Shown piece by piece: positions 40,943 to 50,249 of a DNA stretch of 64,000 nt. A program made the position numbers and the translations under genes. Location of the stretch: the NCBI GenBank assembly GCA_035606235.1, contig DATNFU010000044.1:3534-67533 (forward strand). Direction: 5' to 3'. The notes below the pieces were generated by a model. The model had not been told where the DNA came from, did no database searches, and saw only the letters and a program-made list of their open reading frames with translations. This stretch comes from 66-474 sp035606235 (GTDB taxonomy: Bacteria > Pseudomonadota > Gammaproteobacteria > Xanthomonadales > Rhodanobacteraceae). The stretch's first letter is position 1. Each line of letters begins with the position of its first letter.

Positions 40943-43072
40943 GTGAACGAATTCTGGCAACGTCTGAGGCAACGCAAACTGGTGCAGTGGGCGATCGCCT
41001 ACGTGGCGTTCGCGTTCGCGCTGCTGCAGGGGCTGGACGTCGTGGCGCAGCGGTTCGACTGGCCGGGCGCGCTCGAGCGCAATCTGATCCTGGCCCTGGC
41101 CGTCGGCTTCTTCGTTCTGCTGGTTCTTGCCTGGTATCACGGCGAGCGCGGCGCGCAGCGTATCGGCGGCAACGAGTTGCTGATCCTGGCGCTGCTGCTG
41201 GCGATCGGCGGCACCCTGATCTGGCGCCTGGGACCGGCGGCGGCGAGTGGACCACGCGCCACCCCGCTCGGGTCTGCAACGCTTGGCGCCGCACCGAACC
41301 CCGCGACACCGACCGCACGACATGCTTCCGCGGTGGCAACGCCAATCCTTGCCGCGCCGCCCATTCCGGCCAAATCCATCGCGGTGCTGCCGTTCGAGAA
41401 TCTCTCCGGCGACAAGGACAACGACTACTTCGCCGCCGACATGCAGGACCTGATCCTGACCAAGCTGGCCGACATCGGCGACCTCAAGGTCATCGCGCGC
41501 ACTTCGACCGCGAAATACGCCAGCCGTCCGGATGATTTGAAAACCATCGGCCAGCAACTGGGTGTCGCCAGCATCCTGGAAGGCAGCGTGCAGAAGCAGG
41601 GCAGGCAGGTGTTGATCAACGTGCAGCTGATCGACAGCCGTAGCGACAGCCACATCTGGGCGCAGGCTTACACGCGCACCCTGGACAATGTGTTCGGGGT
41701 GGAGGGCGAGGTGGCCGGGAAGATCGCTGATGCACTCAACGCGAAACTTTCCTCGGCGGAAACGGCGAAGCTCGCGGTGGTACCGACCCGGAACCAGGCG
41801 GCCTACGACCTGTTTCTGCGTGCGGAGTACCAGACCAACCAGGCTGAACTCCAGGGCGGAAATCCCCTGACGACGGCAGCCGCGATCCCGCTGTACCGGC
41901 AAGCGATTGAGAAGGATCCCGGTTTCGCGCTGGCCTATGCGCGGCTGTCTTACGCGGAAAGCTACCTCTCGTACGAAGGCGCCGGTGGGCAGGATGCGGC
42001 GCAACTCAGCGCACGCGCACGTGCCGACGCCGAGCAGGCGCTGAAACTGGCACCCGATCTCGCGGCGGCGCAGCTCGCGTTGGGTTACAACGATTATTGG
42101 GGGCGCCGTGACTTCGACGGTGCGCTGAAGGCCTTCGCGGCAGCGCTCGCGCTTCGCCCCAGCGATCCCGGCACGCTCGAGGGACAAGGATTGACCCAAC
42201 GGCACCTGGGGCGTTTCGACGCGGCGCTCGCTTCGCTCGAACAGGCGTTCACACAGGATCCGCGCAGCTCCGTGCTCGCCGCGGACATCGGCAGTACCTA
42301 CATGGCGATGGAGCGCTATCCGGATGCCGAACGCTGGTCGCTGCGTGCATTGACCCTTGAGCCCCACAACATCGTTGCCAAGGAGCAGTACGTTCAAAGC
42401 ATCCTGTTCGGCAGCGGGGATATCGCGCGCGCCATGACGTCGGCCACGGGCGACTCGAACCGGATGAAAGTGGGGACGCGTGTGCCCTTGTTGATCTATC
42501 AGAGGCAGTACCGGCAAGCACTGGAACTGCTCGACAGTGCCCCGGTGAACATACCCGACCCGTTTCTTGCCTACGTGGTCATCGGCAAGCCGCAGACGCA
42601 AGCACGGCTATTGCGGTGGCTGGGCGAGCCGGGGCGCGCCAGGCCCCTGTATGAGCAGGTCCTGCCGATGCTGCGGACGCAACTCAGAATGCAGCGTGGG
42701 ATCGATCAGGGCGTGGTCTGGAACCGCATCGCCGAGACCGAGCTGGGCTTGGGCCACACCGCGGAAGGTCTGGACGCGCTCGCGAAATCACAAGCCATCG
42801 CTTCCAGAAGCAACGATTACCTATCCGCGTCAAGATTGATGCAATTCAATGCTGCCCAATACGCCCAGGCTGGCCGCCCGGATCTCGGGGTGCCGCTGCT
42901 CGCCAAGGCACTGGCCATGCCCGGTGTAGGCCTGTACTACTCGCCCGTGATGCTGTGGCTGGATCCGTACTGGGACCCGATCCGCAAAGACGCGCGCTTC
43001 CAGGCATTGCTGAAGCAGTACGCGCGATACAAGCCGGCCGTCATTCCGGTGGCGGCAGCATCCGCACATTGA
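40943..43072 (+). CDS. Membrane protein with TolB-like domain and tetratricopeptide repeats
   Basis: 709 residues from GTG 40943 with GGAG upstream. Three transmembrane helices occupy residues 10-95 (WAIAYVAFAFALLQG, LILALAVGFFVLLVLAWY, LLILALLLAIGGTLIW). A TolB/FlgO-like domain follows (SIAVLPFENLSGDKDNDYFA, LGVASILEGSVQKQGRQVLINVQLID, HIWAQAYTRTLDNVF), then TPR helices to the end (DLAAAQLALGYNDYWGRRDF, PGTLEGQGLTQRHLGRFDAA). Xanthomonads carry many such proteins, often with a kinase, cyclase or DNA-binding domain in front; here the N-terminus has only membrane helices. Function unknown, perhaps envelope sensing. Confidence 0.85.
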   Translation: MNEFWQRLRQRKLVQWAIAYVAFAFALLQGLDVVAQRFDWPGALERNLILALAVGFFVLLVLAWYHGERGAQRIGGNELLILALLLAIGGTLIWRLGPAAASGPRATPLGSATLGAAPNPATPTARHASAVATPILAAPPIPAKSIAVLPFENLSGDKDNDYFAADMQDLILTKLADIGDLKVIARTSTAKYASRPDDLKTIGQQLGVASILEGSVQKQGRQVLINVQLIDSRSDSHIWAQAYTRTLDNVFGVEGEVAGKIADALNAKLSSAETAKLAVVPTRNQAAYDLFLRAEYQTNQAELQGGNPLTTAAAIPLYRQAIEKDPGFALAYARLSYAESYLSYEGAGGQDAAQLSARARADAEQALKLAPDLAAAQLALGYNDYWGRRDFDGALKAFAAALALRPSDPGTLEGQGLTQRHLGRFDAALASLEQAFTQDPRSSVLAADIGSTYMAMERYPDAERWSLRALTLEPHNIVAKEQYVQSILFGSGDIARAMTSATGDSNRMKVGTRVPLLIYQRQYRQALELLDSAPVNIPDPFLAYVVIGKPQTQARLLRWLGEPGRARPLYEQVLPMLRTQLRMQRGIDQGVVWNRIAETELGLGHTAEGLDALAKSQAIASRSNDYLSASRLMQFNAAQYAQAGRPDLGVPLLAKALAMPGVGLYYSPVMLWLDPYWDPIRKDARFQALLKQYARYKPAVIPVAAASAH

Positions 43073-43116
43073 CTGCGACATGCCGGTCGCGAAAGAAAAA
43101 GCGATGCTTCGCGCTC

Positions 43117-44997
43117 CTACCCGTCCCGCTCCGCGAGGTACGTGTAGCCCGTCAACCCCGCCTCCAGTGCGGCCTGCAGTCTTTGCGTTTGCCCGGATGA
43201 CAACTGCGCCGAAGCGATCTTGTCGCGGTACGCCGCGCGCAAATCGTCGAGCTTGTAACCGACATAATCCAGCAGCATGTCGGAACTGTCGCCACGGCGC
43301 AGGCCGTCGAGCGTGAAATCGCCATCCTCGATGCGAACATTCACCGCATCGGTGTCACCGAACAGGTTGTGGATATCGCCCAGCGTTTCCTGATAGGCAC
43401 CGACCAGGAAAATGCCGAGCCGGTACGACTCGCCCTCGCGCAATTCATGCAAGGGCAAACTGACGTCCAGCCCTTCCGAATCCACGTATTGATCCACGCG
43501 ACCGTCGGAATCGCAGGTGAGGTCGGCCAGTGTGCCGCGTCGCGTCGGGCGCTCGCCCAGCCGGGTCAGCGGCATGATCGGAAACACCTGATCGATCGCC
43601 CACACATCCGGGATGGACTCGAATACCGAGAAGTTGCAGAACACCTTGTCCACGAGCTTGGCGTCCAGTTGATCCAGCACTTCGCGATGCGCGCGCTCTT
43701 CCGGCTTCAGCCGCGCGCGCACACCGTGCGCAAGCGCGTAATAGAAGTCGTCCAGTTTCGCGCGCGCCGCCAGATCGAGCGCGCCCTGCGCGTACTGCGC
43801 CTGGCCTTCGGCCAGCAGATGCTGTGCTTCGTGCCAGATCTCCAGCACCGGGCGCTGATCGAGCGCGGCGTGGGTCGCGCGCAAATCGTGCAGTACCTGC
43901 GGCTCATCTGAACCCGCCGGCACAATTTCGCAGACCGGCGCGATCTCGACTTCGCTGACATTCACCACCAGCACCGCGTGATGCGCGGTCGTGGCACGGC
44001 CGGATTCGGTCAGCACGTGCGGCGGCTCCAGGCCCATTTCCGCGCAGGCATGCGCGAGCGGTTCCACGATCGCATTCGCGTATTGATCGAGGTCGTAATT
44101 GATCGAGCACTCGCTGCGCGAGCGCGTGCCCTCGTAATCCACGCCCAGCCCGCCGCCGACATCCACGTGATCCAGCGGCAGGCCCAGCGCGCGCAACTCG
44201 GCGAAGTGTCGCACCGCTTCGCGCATTCCCAGCGTTATGTCGCGCAGGTTGGAAATCTGCGAGCCCATGTGGAAGTGCAGCAGCCGTAGCGTGTGCGCGA
44301 GATTCGCCGCCTTCAGCTTTTCCGCCAGCGCGAGCAACTGCTTCGGCGTCAGCCCGAACTTGCCCTTATCGCCGCCGGTGTTCTGCCACTTGCCCGCGCC
44401 GATCGATGCCAGCCGCACGCGCACGCCGAGCTTGGGTTCGATGTCCAGCGCACGCGACTGCTCGATCACGTGTTCGAGTTCGGACGGCTTCTCGATCACG
44501 ATGATCACATCCAGCCCGAGCTTGCGGCCGATCAGGGCAAGCCGGATGTAGTCGGCATCCTTGTAGCCGTTGCACACCACCATCGATCCCGCTTGCGCCA
44601 GCCCCAGCACCGCCAGCAGTTCCGGTTTCGATCCGGCTTCCAGACCGAAACCTTCGCCGCCGGCCAGCGTGCCGGCGACCGCGCGCTGCTGGTTGACCTT
44701 GATCGGATACAGCGCGGTGTAGCCGCCGGAATAATTCTGCGCGCGCATCGCATTCTGGAATGCCGCGCGCAATCTGGCGCGGCGATCCAGCAGGATGTCG
44801 GGAAAACGCAGCAGCAGCGGCAGGCGCGCGCCGAGTTCCTTGGCACGCGCAACCGCTTCATCGAGCGCGATCGCCGGACCGTCCTCCCCGCGCGGGCGCA
44901 TCGCGGCACGGCCGCGCGCGTCAATGCCGACGTAACCGTCGCTCCAGTGCGCGACCGAATACATGCGGCGGGCGTCGTCCAGGCTCCAATGGGCCAT
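43117..44997 (-). CDS. speA: Biosynthetic arginine decarboxylase
   Basis: 626 residues, the PLP-dependent SpeA type. PLP lysine K100 in YPIKVNQQ, GFGLEAGSKPEL, LLHFHMGSQI, DVGGGLGVDYEGT, ESGRATTAHHAV and the FCNFSVFESIPDVWAI region. It converts arginine to agmatine. Start at ATG 44997 fits the family; the 14 residues upstream in frame are unlikely. Divergent from speE (83 bases apart), so polyamine genes sit together, though no agmatinase gene is seen in this window. Confidence 0.96.
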   Translation of the reverse strand: MAHWSLDDARRMYSVAHWSDGYVGIDARGRAAMRPRGEDGPAIALDEAVARAKELGARLPLLLRFPDILLDRRARLRAAFQNAMRAQNYSGGYTALYPIKVNQQRAVAGTLAGGEGFGLEAGSKPELLAVLGLAQAGSMVVCNGYKDADYIRLALIGRKLGLDVIIVIEKPSELEHVIEQSRALDIEPKLGVRVRLASIGAGKWQNTGGDKGKFGLTPKQLLALAEKLKAANLAHTLRLLHFHMGSQISNLRDITLGMREAVRHFAELRALGLPLDHVDVGGGLGVDYEGTRSRSECSINYDLDQYANAIVEPLAHACAEMGLEPPHVLTESGRATTAHHAVLVVNVSEVEIAPVCEIVPAGSDEPQVLHDLRATHAALDQRPVLEIWHEAQHLLAEGQAQYAQGALDLAARAKLDDFYYALAHGVRARLKPEERAHREVLDQLDAKLVDKVFCNFSVFESIPDVWAIDQVFPIMPLTRLGERPTRRGTLADLTCDSDGRVDQYVDSEGLDVSLPLHELREGESYRLGIFLVGAYQETLGDIHNLFGDTDAVNVRIEDGDFTLDGLRRGDSSDMLLDYVGYKLDDLRAAYRDKIASAQLSSGQTQRLQAALEAGLTGYTYLAERDG

Positions 44998-45080
44998 CGG
45001 GATTCCAGAGGCAAGCGAATGCCGAATTGTAGCGCCCACACGTTAGAATCACGGGTTCGCCAATCCGGACCTGGATCGTC

Positions 45081-45920
45081 ATGCCGCAACTGAACTGGTT
45101 CACCGAAGCGCACGCCGCCTCCGGCTCCTCGATCGGGTTCCGCACCGAACGGCAGTTGCATGCCGAGAAGACGCAATTCCAGGCCATCGAGATCTACCAG
45201 ACCACCGATTGGGGCAACCTGATGGTGATCGACGGCTGCATCATGCTCACCGGCCGCGACAACTTCCTTTATCACGAGATGATGTCGCACCCGGCGCTGT
45301 TCACCCATGCAAATCCGAAGCGCGTGGTGGTGATCGGCGGCGGCGACTGCGGCACGCTGCGCGAGGTGCTGCGTCACGTTGAAGTGGAATCGGCCGTGCA
45401 AGTGGAGATCGACGAGCGCGTGACGCGTTTGGCCGAGCAGTACTTCCCGGAGCTTTGCGAAGCCAACGATGATCCGCGCGCGCAACTGCTGTTCGACGAC
45501 GGCATCAAGTACATGGCCGATTGCACGGCGGAATCCATTGACGTGGTGATCGTGGATTCGACCGACCCGGTCGGACCGGCCGAAGGCCTCTTCAACGCGA
45601 GGTTTTACGCGAGCTGCCGGCGCGCATTGCGCGCCGGCGGGATACTGGTGCAACAATCCGAATCGCCGATCGCGCATCTGGAATTGATCAAATCGGTGCA
45701 CGCATCAATGCGTGAAGCCGGCTTCGGCGCGGTGCTTACCTTGCCGTTTCCGCAACCGTGCTATCCCACCGGATGGTGGAGCTGCACCATGGCGCGCAAG
45801 GGGGATGATTTGAATACCTTCCGTGCCACCAAGACCTTCCCGACCCGCTACTACAACGCCGAAATCCATCGCGCGGCACTCGCGCAGCCGGAGTTCATGC
45901 GGGCGCCGCTGGGGGGATAG
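45081..45920 (+). CDS. speE: Spermidine synthase (polyamine aminopropyltransferase)
   Basis: 279 residues: WFTEAH at the N-terminus, DGCIMLTGRDNFLYHEMM, the SAM-binding VVVIGGGDCGTLREVL, VEIDERVTRLAEQYF, and IVDSTDPVGPAEGLF (active-site Asp). It transfers an aminopropyl group from decarboxylated SAM to putrescine. The divergent partner is speA. Confidence 0.97.
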   Translation: MPQLNWFTEAHAASGSSIGFRTERQLHAEKTQFQAIEIYQTTDWGNLMVIDGCIMLTGRDNFLYHEMMSHPALFTHANPKRVVVIGGGDCGTLREVLRHVEVESAVQVEIDERVTRLAEQYFPELCEANDDPRAQLLFDDGIKYMADCTAESIDVVIVDSTDPVGPAEGLFNARFYASCRRALRAGGILVQQSESPIAHLELIKSVHASMREAGFGAVLTLPFPQPCYPTGWWSCTMARKGDDLNTFRATKTFPTRYYNAEIHRAALAQPEFMRAPLGG

Positions 45921-45998
45921 CCGGTGCTCTCTGCAGCGACAGATGGCATTCATGCTACTCAACGTAGCTTCAGCTCACCCAGTTACGGAATCGCACCC

Positions 45999-47135
45999 AT
46001 GCTTCGCCACGTCCCGACGGTTGCGCTTGCCGGTTTGCTGCTCGCCTTCGGCGCGCAAGCCGCGCCCGCGAAACACGCGCGCAAAAGTCGTCCGGCGCCA
46101 CCCGCTGTGGCCGCTACCGCTGGTGCGATGCCCGCTGCCGCTTCCAGCGCAGCCCCGCAAACCAACATGCCTTCCCCGGCGGAACAGGCACGCATCAATG
46201 CGCTGATCCAATATCAGAAGGATCTGGTCAGCGTGCTGGCATTGCGTGGCGATGCCGTGCATCTGCTCGGCGCATCGCTGCTCGCGAGGCCGCTGCCCGA
46301 TCAGCCGCAAGGCTTGAGCTTTCATGATTTGATCGAGCGCGCGGCCAAGGCGCCCAACGCCGGCCCCGGTATCACTTGGGCGCGGCTGGCGGACTGCGAT
46401 GCAGGCACCAACGCATGCCCGAACGCGGATGTATACGCGCAATTGCAGAAGCAGGTGCCCGATAATGCCGCGGTGTGGACGCTGGCGATGGACCTGGCCA
46501 CGGAAAAAAACGACGCCGCTGGCGTGCGTGCGGCGCTGGCCAAGGCCGCGGCGGCAAAAAGCTACGACGATTATTTCGGCGTTGAACTGCAAGGTGTCGC
46601 CGATGCTGTCGGCACGCTGCCGCCGCTGCCCGAGACCATGACCGGCGCTCAGCCGGGCGAGCCGACCAGCGCGTCGGGCGTGGAATTGCTGATCGCCTTC
46701 GGCGTCGCCAACCAGCAGCCGCGGCCGTCGCTGCAACCGCTGTTGCAGCTTTGCACGCTAAGTAACGCCGCCACCGATGACGCGTTGAAATCCGATTGCC
46801 TGAAGACCGCGCGCACGCTGGAATGGGGCAGCAGCCCGTTGGCACGCGCGGTCGGTCTGCAGATTCACAGCCAACTCGATCCTGCGGCCAAACCCGCCGT
46901 GGACGCGGACACCCGCAATCTCGCCTGGCAATTGCAGAACTACGGCGCGCTCGGCATCCAGGGATTGAACAACGATCAGTTGGCCCAGCAACTGCTCGAG
47001 GCTGCGCGCACCGGTGGCACCGAACTGAGCCTGGTGTTGTCGAGTTTGCGCGCCAACAATATTGCCACCGAGGCGCCGCAAGGCTGGCAGCCCGAACAAC
47101 CGCAACCGGCCGCGCCAGCCAGTACCGGCCGGTAG
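45999..47135 (+). CDS. Exported protein of unknown function
   Basis: 378 residues from ATG 45999 with a signal peptide (LRHVPTVALAGLLLAFGAQAAPA), an Ala/Pro-rich spacer, then a helical, Ala-rich body (NALIQYQKDLVSVLALRGD, AVWTLAMDLATEKNDAAGVRAAL). No family recognised. The pattern of short helices suggests a TPR-like or solenoid protein in the periplasm. The more upstream start at 45924 adds residues before the signal and is less likely. Confidence 0.7.
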   Translation: MLRHVPTVALAGLLLAFGAQAAPAKHARKSRPAPPAVAATAGAMPAAASSAAPQTNMPSPAEQARINALIQYQKDLVSVLALRGDAVHLLGASLLARPLPDQPQGLSFHDLIERAAKAPNAGPGITWARLADCDAGTNACPNADVYAQLQKQVPDNAAVWTLAMDLATEKNDAAGVRAALAKAAAAKSYDDYFGVELQGVADAVGTLPPLPETMTGAQPGEPTSASGVELLIAFGVANQQPRPSLQPLLQLCTLSNAATDDALKSDCLKTARTLEWGSSPLARAVGLQIHSQLDPAAKPAVDADTRNLAWQLQNYGALGIQGLNNDQLAQQLLEAARTGGTELSLVLSSLRANNIATEAPQGWQPEQPQPAAPASTGR

Positions 47136-47207
47136 TGCAGCGGCGAGTCCAGCAGAACAAAATATCGCTATCCGGCTTCCGATTCTCCACTCCCGGCCCC
47201 GCTCCCC

Positions 47208-47696
47208 ATGCGCGAACTGATCCTGCTGCGGCACGCCGAAGCCATGCAACTCGCCTTGGGCGGCAGCGATCGTGCGCGCCCGTTGAGCCTGCACGGCGAA
47301 CAGGAAGCGCGCGAAGCCGGCGCCTGGTTGCGTGCCCAGGGCGCATCGCCCGATACGGTATTGTGCTCGCCGGCGCGACGCGCGCTGATGACGGTGGAAC
47401 GCGCGCTGGATGTGCTCACGAATGCCGCGGCATCGCCGGCGCCGCGGTTCCTGCCGGAAATCTACGAAGCGACACCGGGCACGTTGATTGCGCTGCTGGA
47501 ACAGCACGCGGCCGATGCACGGCAAACACTGCTGGTCGGCCACAATCCCGGCTTGGAGCAGTTGCTGGCGCTGCTGATCAGCGGACGTTCCGGAGAAGCC
47601 CGCGGCGTTGCACCGGCCGGGATCGCCTGGGTCGAACTTGACGCTGCCGGTTTCGACCCGGGCAGCGCGCGACTGCGTGCATTCTGGTCGCCCTAG
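47208..47696 (+). CDS. sixA: Phosphohistidine phosphatase SixA-like
   Basis: 162 residues of the histidine phosphatase superfamily: LILLRHAEA at the N-terminus (catalytic RHG-type His), RPLSLHGEQEAREAG, VLCSPARRALMT and LLVGHNPGLEQL (second His). SixA dephosphorylates HPt domains and PtsP-type proteins in enteric bacteria; the substrate here is unknown. Confidence 0.88.
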   Translation: MRELILLRHAEAMQLALGGSDRARPLSLHGEQEAREAGAWLRAQGASPDTVLCSPARRALMTVERALDVLTNAAASPAPRFLPEIYEATPGTLIALLEQHAADARQTLLVGHNPGLEQLLALLISGRSGEARGVAPAGIAWVELDAAGFDPGSARLRAFWSP

Positions 47697-47718
47697 GAAG
47701 ACCTGATTACCTGATTTG

Positions 47719-48387
47719 ATGCTCGCCCTTGCCCACATCGCCGTACTTCCGCAACCCTCGAAGCCAGCACTTCGCAATGGCTCCTGTCCCGTTGATGCAA
47801 GAGGACTCGGCGGTGCGGCTCGTCGCAGATTGGCGTCGACGCTGCTGCTTGTCACCTTGACGGTGGTGTCCGCCGCCAGCTCGGCGACGCCGGGCGCGTG
47901 GTCGATCGACAGCACCCGCTCGTTCGCCCAATTCAGCGTGCGCACGCTGTGGTTCACCCACGAGCGTGGTCGGTTCGCGGGGGTGCACGGCGCGTTGCGC
48001 CGCGACGGCGCCGATCTGGACGTGGTGGACGCCTGGATCGATACCGCCAGCCTGATGATGGACAATACCCGCGCGTTGAACGAAGCGCGCGGCCCGGGCT
48101 TCTTCGACGCGACTCGCTACCCGCGCATCCACTTCGTTTCATCTCCGTTTGCGAATGCCGCGCTGCGCGAGGGCGGCACGCTGCAGGGCATCCTCGATCT
48201 GCACGGCCAGCAGCGGATGGTGCAATTCACCTTGTTGCCCTCGGCCTGTCCGGCACAACCGCTGGGCTGCACCATCCGCGTGCATGGCACGCTTTCACGC
48301 AGCACGTTCGCGATGCGCGCGCATCGCGGACTGTTGTCGGATCGCGTGGTGCTCGATCTCGACATCATGCTGGGCGAATCGGGTTAG
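47719..48387 (+). CDS. YceI family exported protein
   Basis: 222 residues from ATG 47719 (TTG 47716 is adjacent). A hydrophobic stretch (ASTLLLVTLTVVSAASS) precedes the lipocalin-like YceI domain: WSIDSTRSFAQFSVRTLW, GRFAGVHGAL, IDTASLMMDNTRALNEARGPGFFDATRYP and ITFVSS-like IHFVSSPF. The 35 residues ahead of the signal make a later start possible. YceI proteins are periplasmic and bind isoprenoid-like lipids. Overlap with neighbours is absent; the PLD gene starts 26 bases after it. Confidence 0.87.
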   Translation: MLALAHIAVLPQPSKPALRNGSCPVDARGLGGAARRRLASTLLLVTLTVVSAASSATPGAWSIDSTRSFAQFSVRTLWFTHERGRFAGVHGALRRDGADLDVVDAWIDTASLMMDNTRALNEARGPGFFDATRYPRIHFVSSPFANAALREGGTLQGILDLHGQQRMVQFTLLPSACPAQPLGCTIRVHGTLSRSTFAMRAHRGLLSDRVVLDLDIMLGESG

Positions 48388-48412
48388 GATCGTCGCACCG
48401 GGGAGCATTTAG

Positions 48413-50236
48413 TTGCGACGTTATTCACTACTGCTGTGCGCGTTGACGGTCCTGCTGGGCGGCTGCGTGCCGTTATCGCCCAAGCGCATCCATCACGCCG
48501 ATGCGATCGTGGCCGCGAGCGTGGATCGCCGGCTGGATTGCCATGCCGCCGATGCCTGCGCGCAAGCCTCGCCATTTCTCGCCCAGGCCAATGCGGCATT
48601 CGCGCGTTCGGATGCCAACCACCCGCGCAACCAGGCGACGCTGCTGGAACTCGGCGAAGACGCGCTGGTGGCGCGCATCAATCTGATCCGGGCGGCGCGC
48701 AAATCCATTGATATCCAGACCTACATCTGGGCCAAGGACGATGCCGGCCTGCTGGCGCTGGATGAACTGGTGAACGCGGCGCGGCGCGGCGTGAAGGTGC
48801 GCATCCTGGCCGATCAACTGGGCTCGCTCAACGACCCGGCGCTGCTCTCGCGGCTGGCGCGTGCCAGCAGCAATCTGGAGATCCGGCTCTACAACCCGAC
48901 CTTTGACAAGGCACAAAGCAATTTCGCCGAATACACCGCCAGTGTGTTGTGCTGCTTCGCCCGCTTCAACCAGCGCATGCACAACAAGCTGTTCCTGGTG
49001 GACGACGCGGTCGGCATCACCGGCGGGCGCAATTACGAAGATCGCTATTACGACTGGGATCCGCAGCTGGATTTTCTGGATCGCGATGCCCTGATCGCCG
49101 GCCCGGCCGCGCGCCAGATGGCGACAAGTTTCGAGATTTTCTGGAACCATCCGCGTTCGGTACCGCTGACACATCTGCGCGACGCCAACGCGAGCATTCT
49201 TGCGCATCCACATGACGTGCCGCCCTGGGTCACGCCGGTGTACGGTGACCCGCAGCGCGTCGCGAGGGTGCAAGCAGAGGCCGAAGACCCGCAATTCCTG
49301 CGCAGTCATTTCAGCGATGCCAGCATTCCCGTAGGGCGCGTGGATTATTTTTACGACCTGCCGTCCAAGACCAAGGCCGTGCACGGCCGCGACGCGAAGG
49401 AACTTACCCGCGACCTGATGCGGCTGCTCAGCGATGCGCAACATGAAGTGGTGTTGCAGACGCCGTACCTGGTGTTGACGACGCGCGCGGGCGACATCTT
49501 CCGCGCATTGCAGAAAAAGCGGCCGCCGGTGCACGTGCTGGTCTCGACCAACTCGCTGGCCTCGACCGACGCGCTGGGCGTCTACGCGCTCTCCTACAAA
49601 CACCGCAAGCGCTTTCTGGTGGATTTCGGTTTCGATCTGCACGAACTCAAACCGCATCCACTGGACGCACCGGAGATTATCGCCAATTACTTGACGCTCA
49701 CCGACGACAACGCGGCGGCGGCACTGGGCGGTGGGAGGCGCGGGCCGGCTCCGATCAAGCCCGAGGATTTCGGACCGCGCGTCAGTCTGCACGCCAAGTC
49801 GCTGGTGGTGGATGACGCGGTGGCGATGGTCGGCTCGCACAATTTCGATCCGCGCTCGGCCAACTACAACACCGAAGCCGGCGTGATCGTGTATGACCCG
49901 AAATTCGCGGCGGCGCTGCGGGCGGCGATCGTGCGCGCCACCCAACCCCAGAATTCGTGGCTGATCGCGCCGCGCGATCCGATTCCGGTACTGGGCGACG
50001 TCAGCAATGCGATCGGCGAGGTGTCGCGGCGGCTGCCGCTGTTTGACCTGTGGCCGTTCGACTATGCCACCAGCTACGAATTGAAGCCCGGCTGCGATCC
50101 GCTGCCGCCCACCGCTCCCGGCTTCTCGAAATGCTACGATTCGGTCGGCGATTTTCCCGAGGTCAACTTGTCGCTGACCGCGATCATCACCCGCTTCATC
50201 ACCGCCTTCGGAGCGGGGGTGCAAGGGATCATGTGA
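48413..50236 (+). CDS. Phospholipase D family lipoprotein (cardiolipin synthase-like)
   Basis: 607 residues from TTG 48413 with GGGAG about eight bases upstream. A lipoprotein signal (LLLCALTVLLGGC, lipobox LGGC) makes it membrane-anchored and periplasmic. Two HKD motifs are visible: H190-N-K192-LFLVD-D197 and H460-A-K462-SLVVDD467, each followed by GxxN (TGGRNYEDRY, GSHNFDPRS). PLD-superfamily members transfer phosphatidyl groups; a cardiolipin synthase-like or phospholipase role is plausible. Substrate not determined. Confidence 0.88.
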   Translation: MRRYSLLLCALTVLLGGCVPLSPKRIHHADAIVAASVDRRLDCHAADACAQASPFLAQANAAFARSDANHPRNQATLLELGEDALVARINLIRAARKSIDIQTYIWAKDDAGLLALDELVNAARRGVKVRILADQLGSLNDPALLSRLARASSNLEIRLYNPTFDKAQSNFAEYTASVLCCFARFNQRMHNKLFLVDDAVGITGGRNYEDRYYDWDPQLDFLDRDALIAGPAARQMATSFEIFWNHPRSVPLTHLRDANASILAHPHDVPPWVTPVYGDPQRVARVQAEAEDPQFLRSHFSDASIPVGRVDYFYDLPSKTKAVHGRDAKELTRDLMRLLSDAQHEVVLQTPYLVLTTRAGDIFRALQKKRPPVHVLVSTNSLASTDALGVYALSYKHRKRFLVDFGFDLHELKPHPLDAPEIIANYLTLTDDNAAAALGGGRRGPAPIKPEDFGPRVSLHAKSLVVDDAVAMVGSHNFDPRSANYNTEAGVIVYDPKFAAALRAAIVRATQPQNSWLIAPRDPIPVLGDVSNAIGEVSRRLPLFDLWPFDYATSYELKPGCDPLPPTAPGFSKCYDSVGDFPEVNLSLTAIITRFITAFGAGVQGIM

Positions 50237-50249
50237 GTACAACCGACTC

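Noticed and set aside
43105..43125. REP-like fragment GCTTCGCGCTCCTAC near the speA stop.
   Set aside because: Half an element without a palindromic core.
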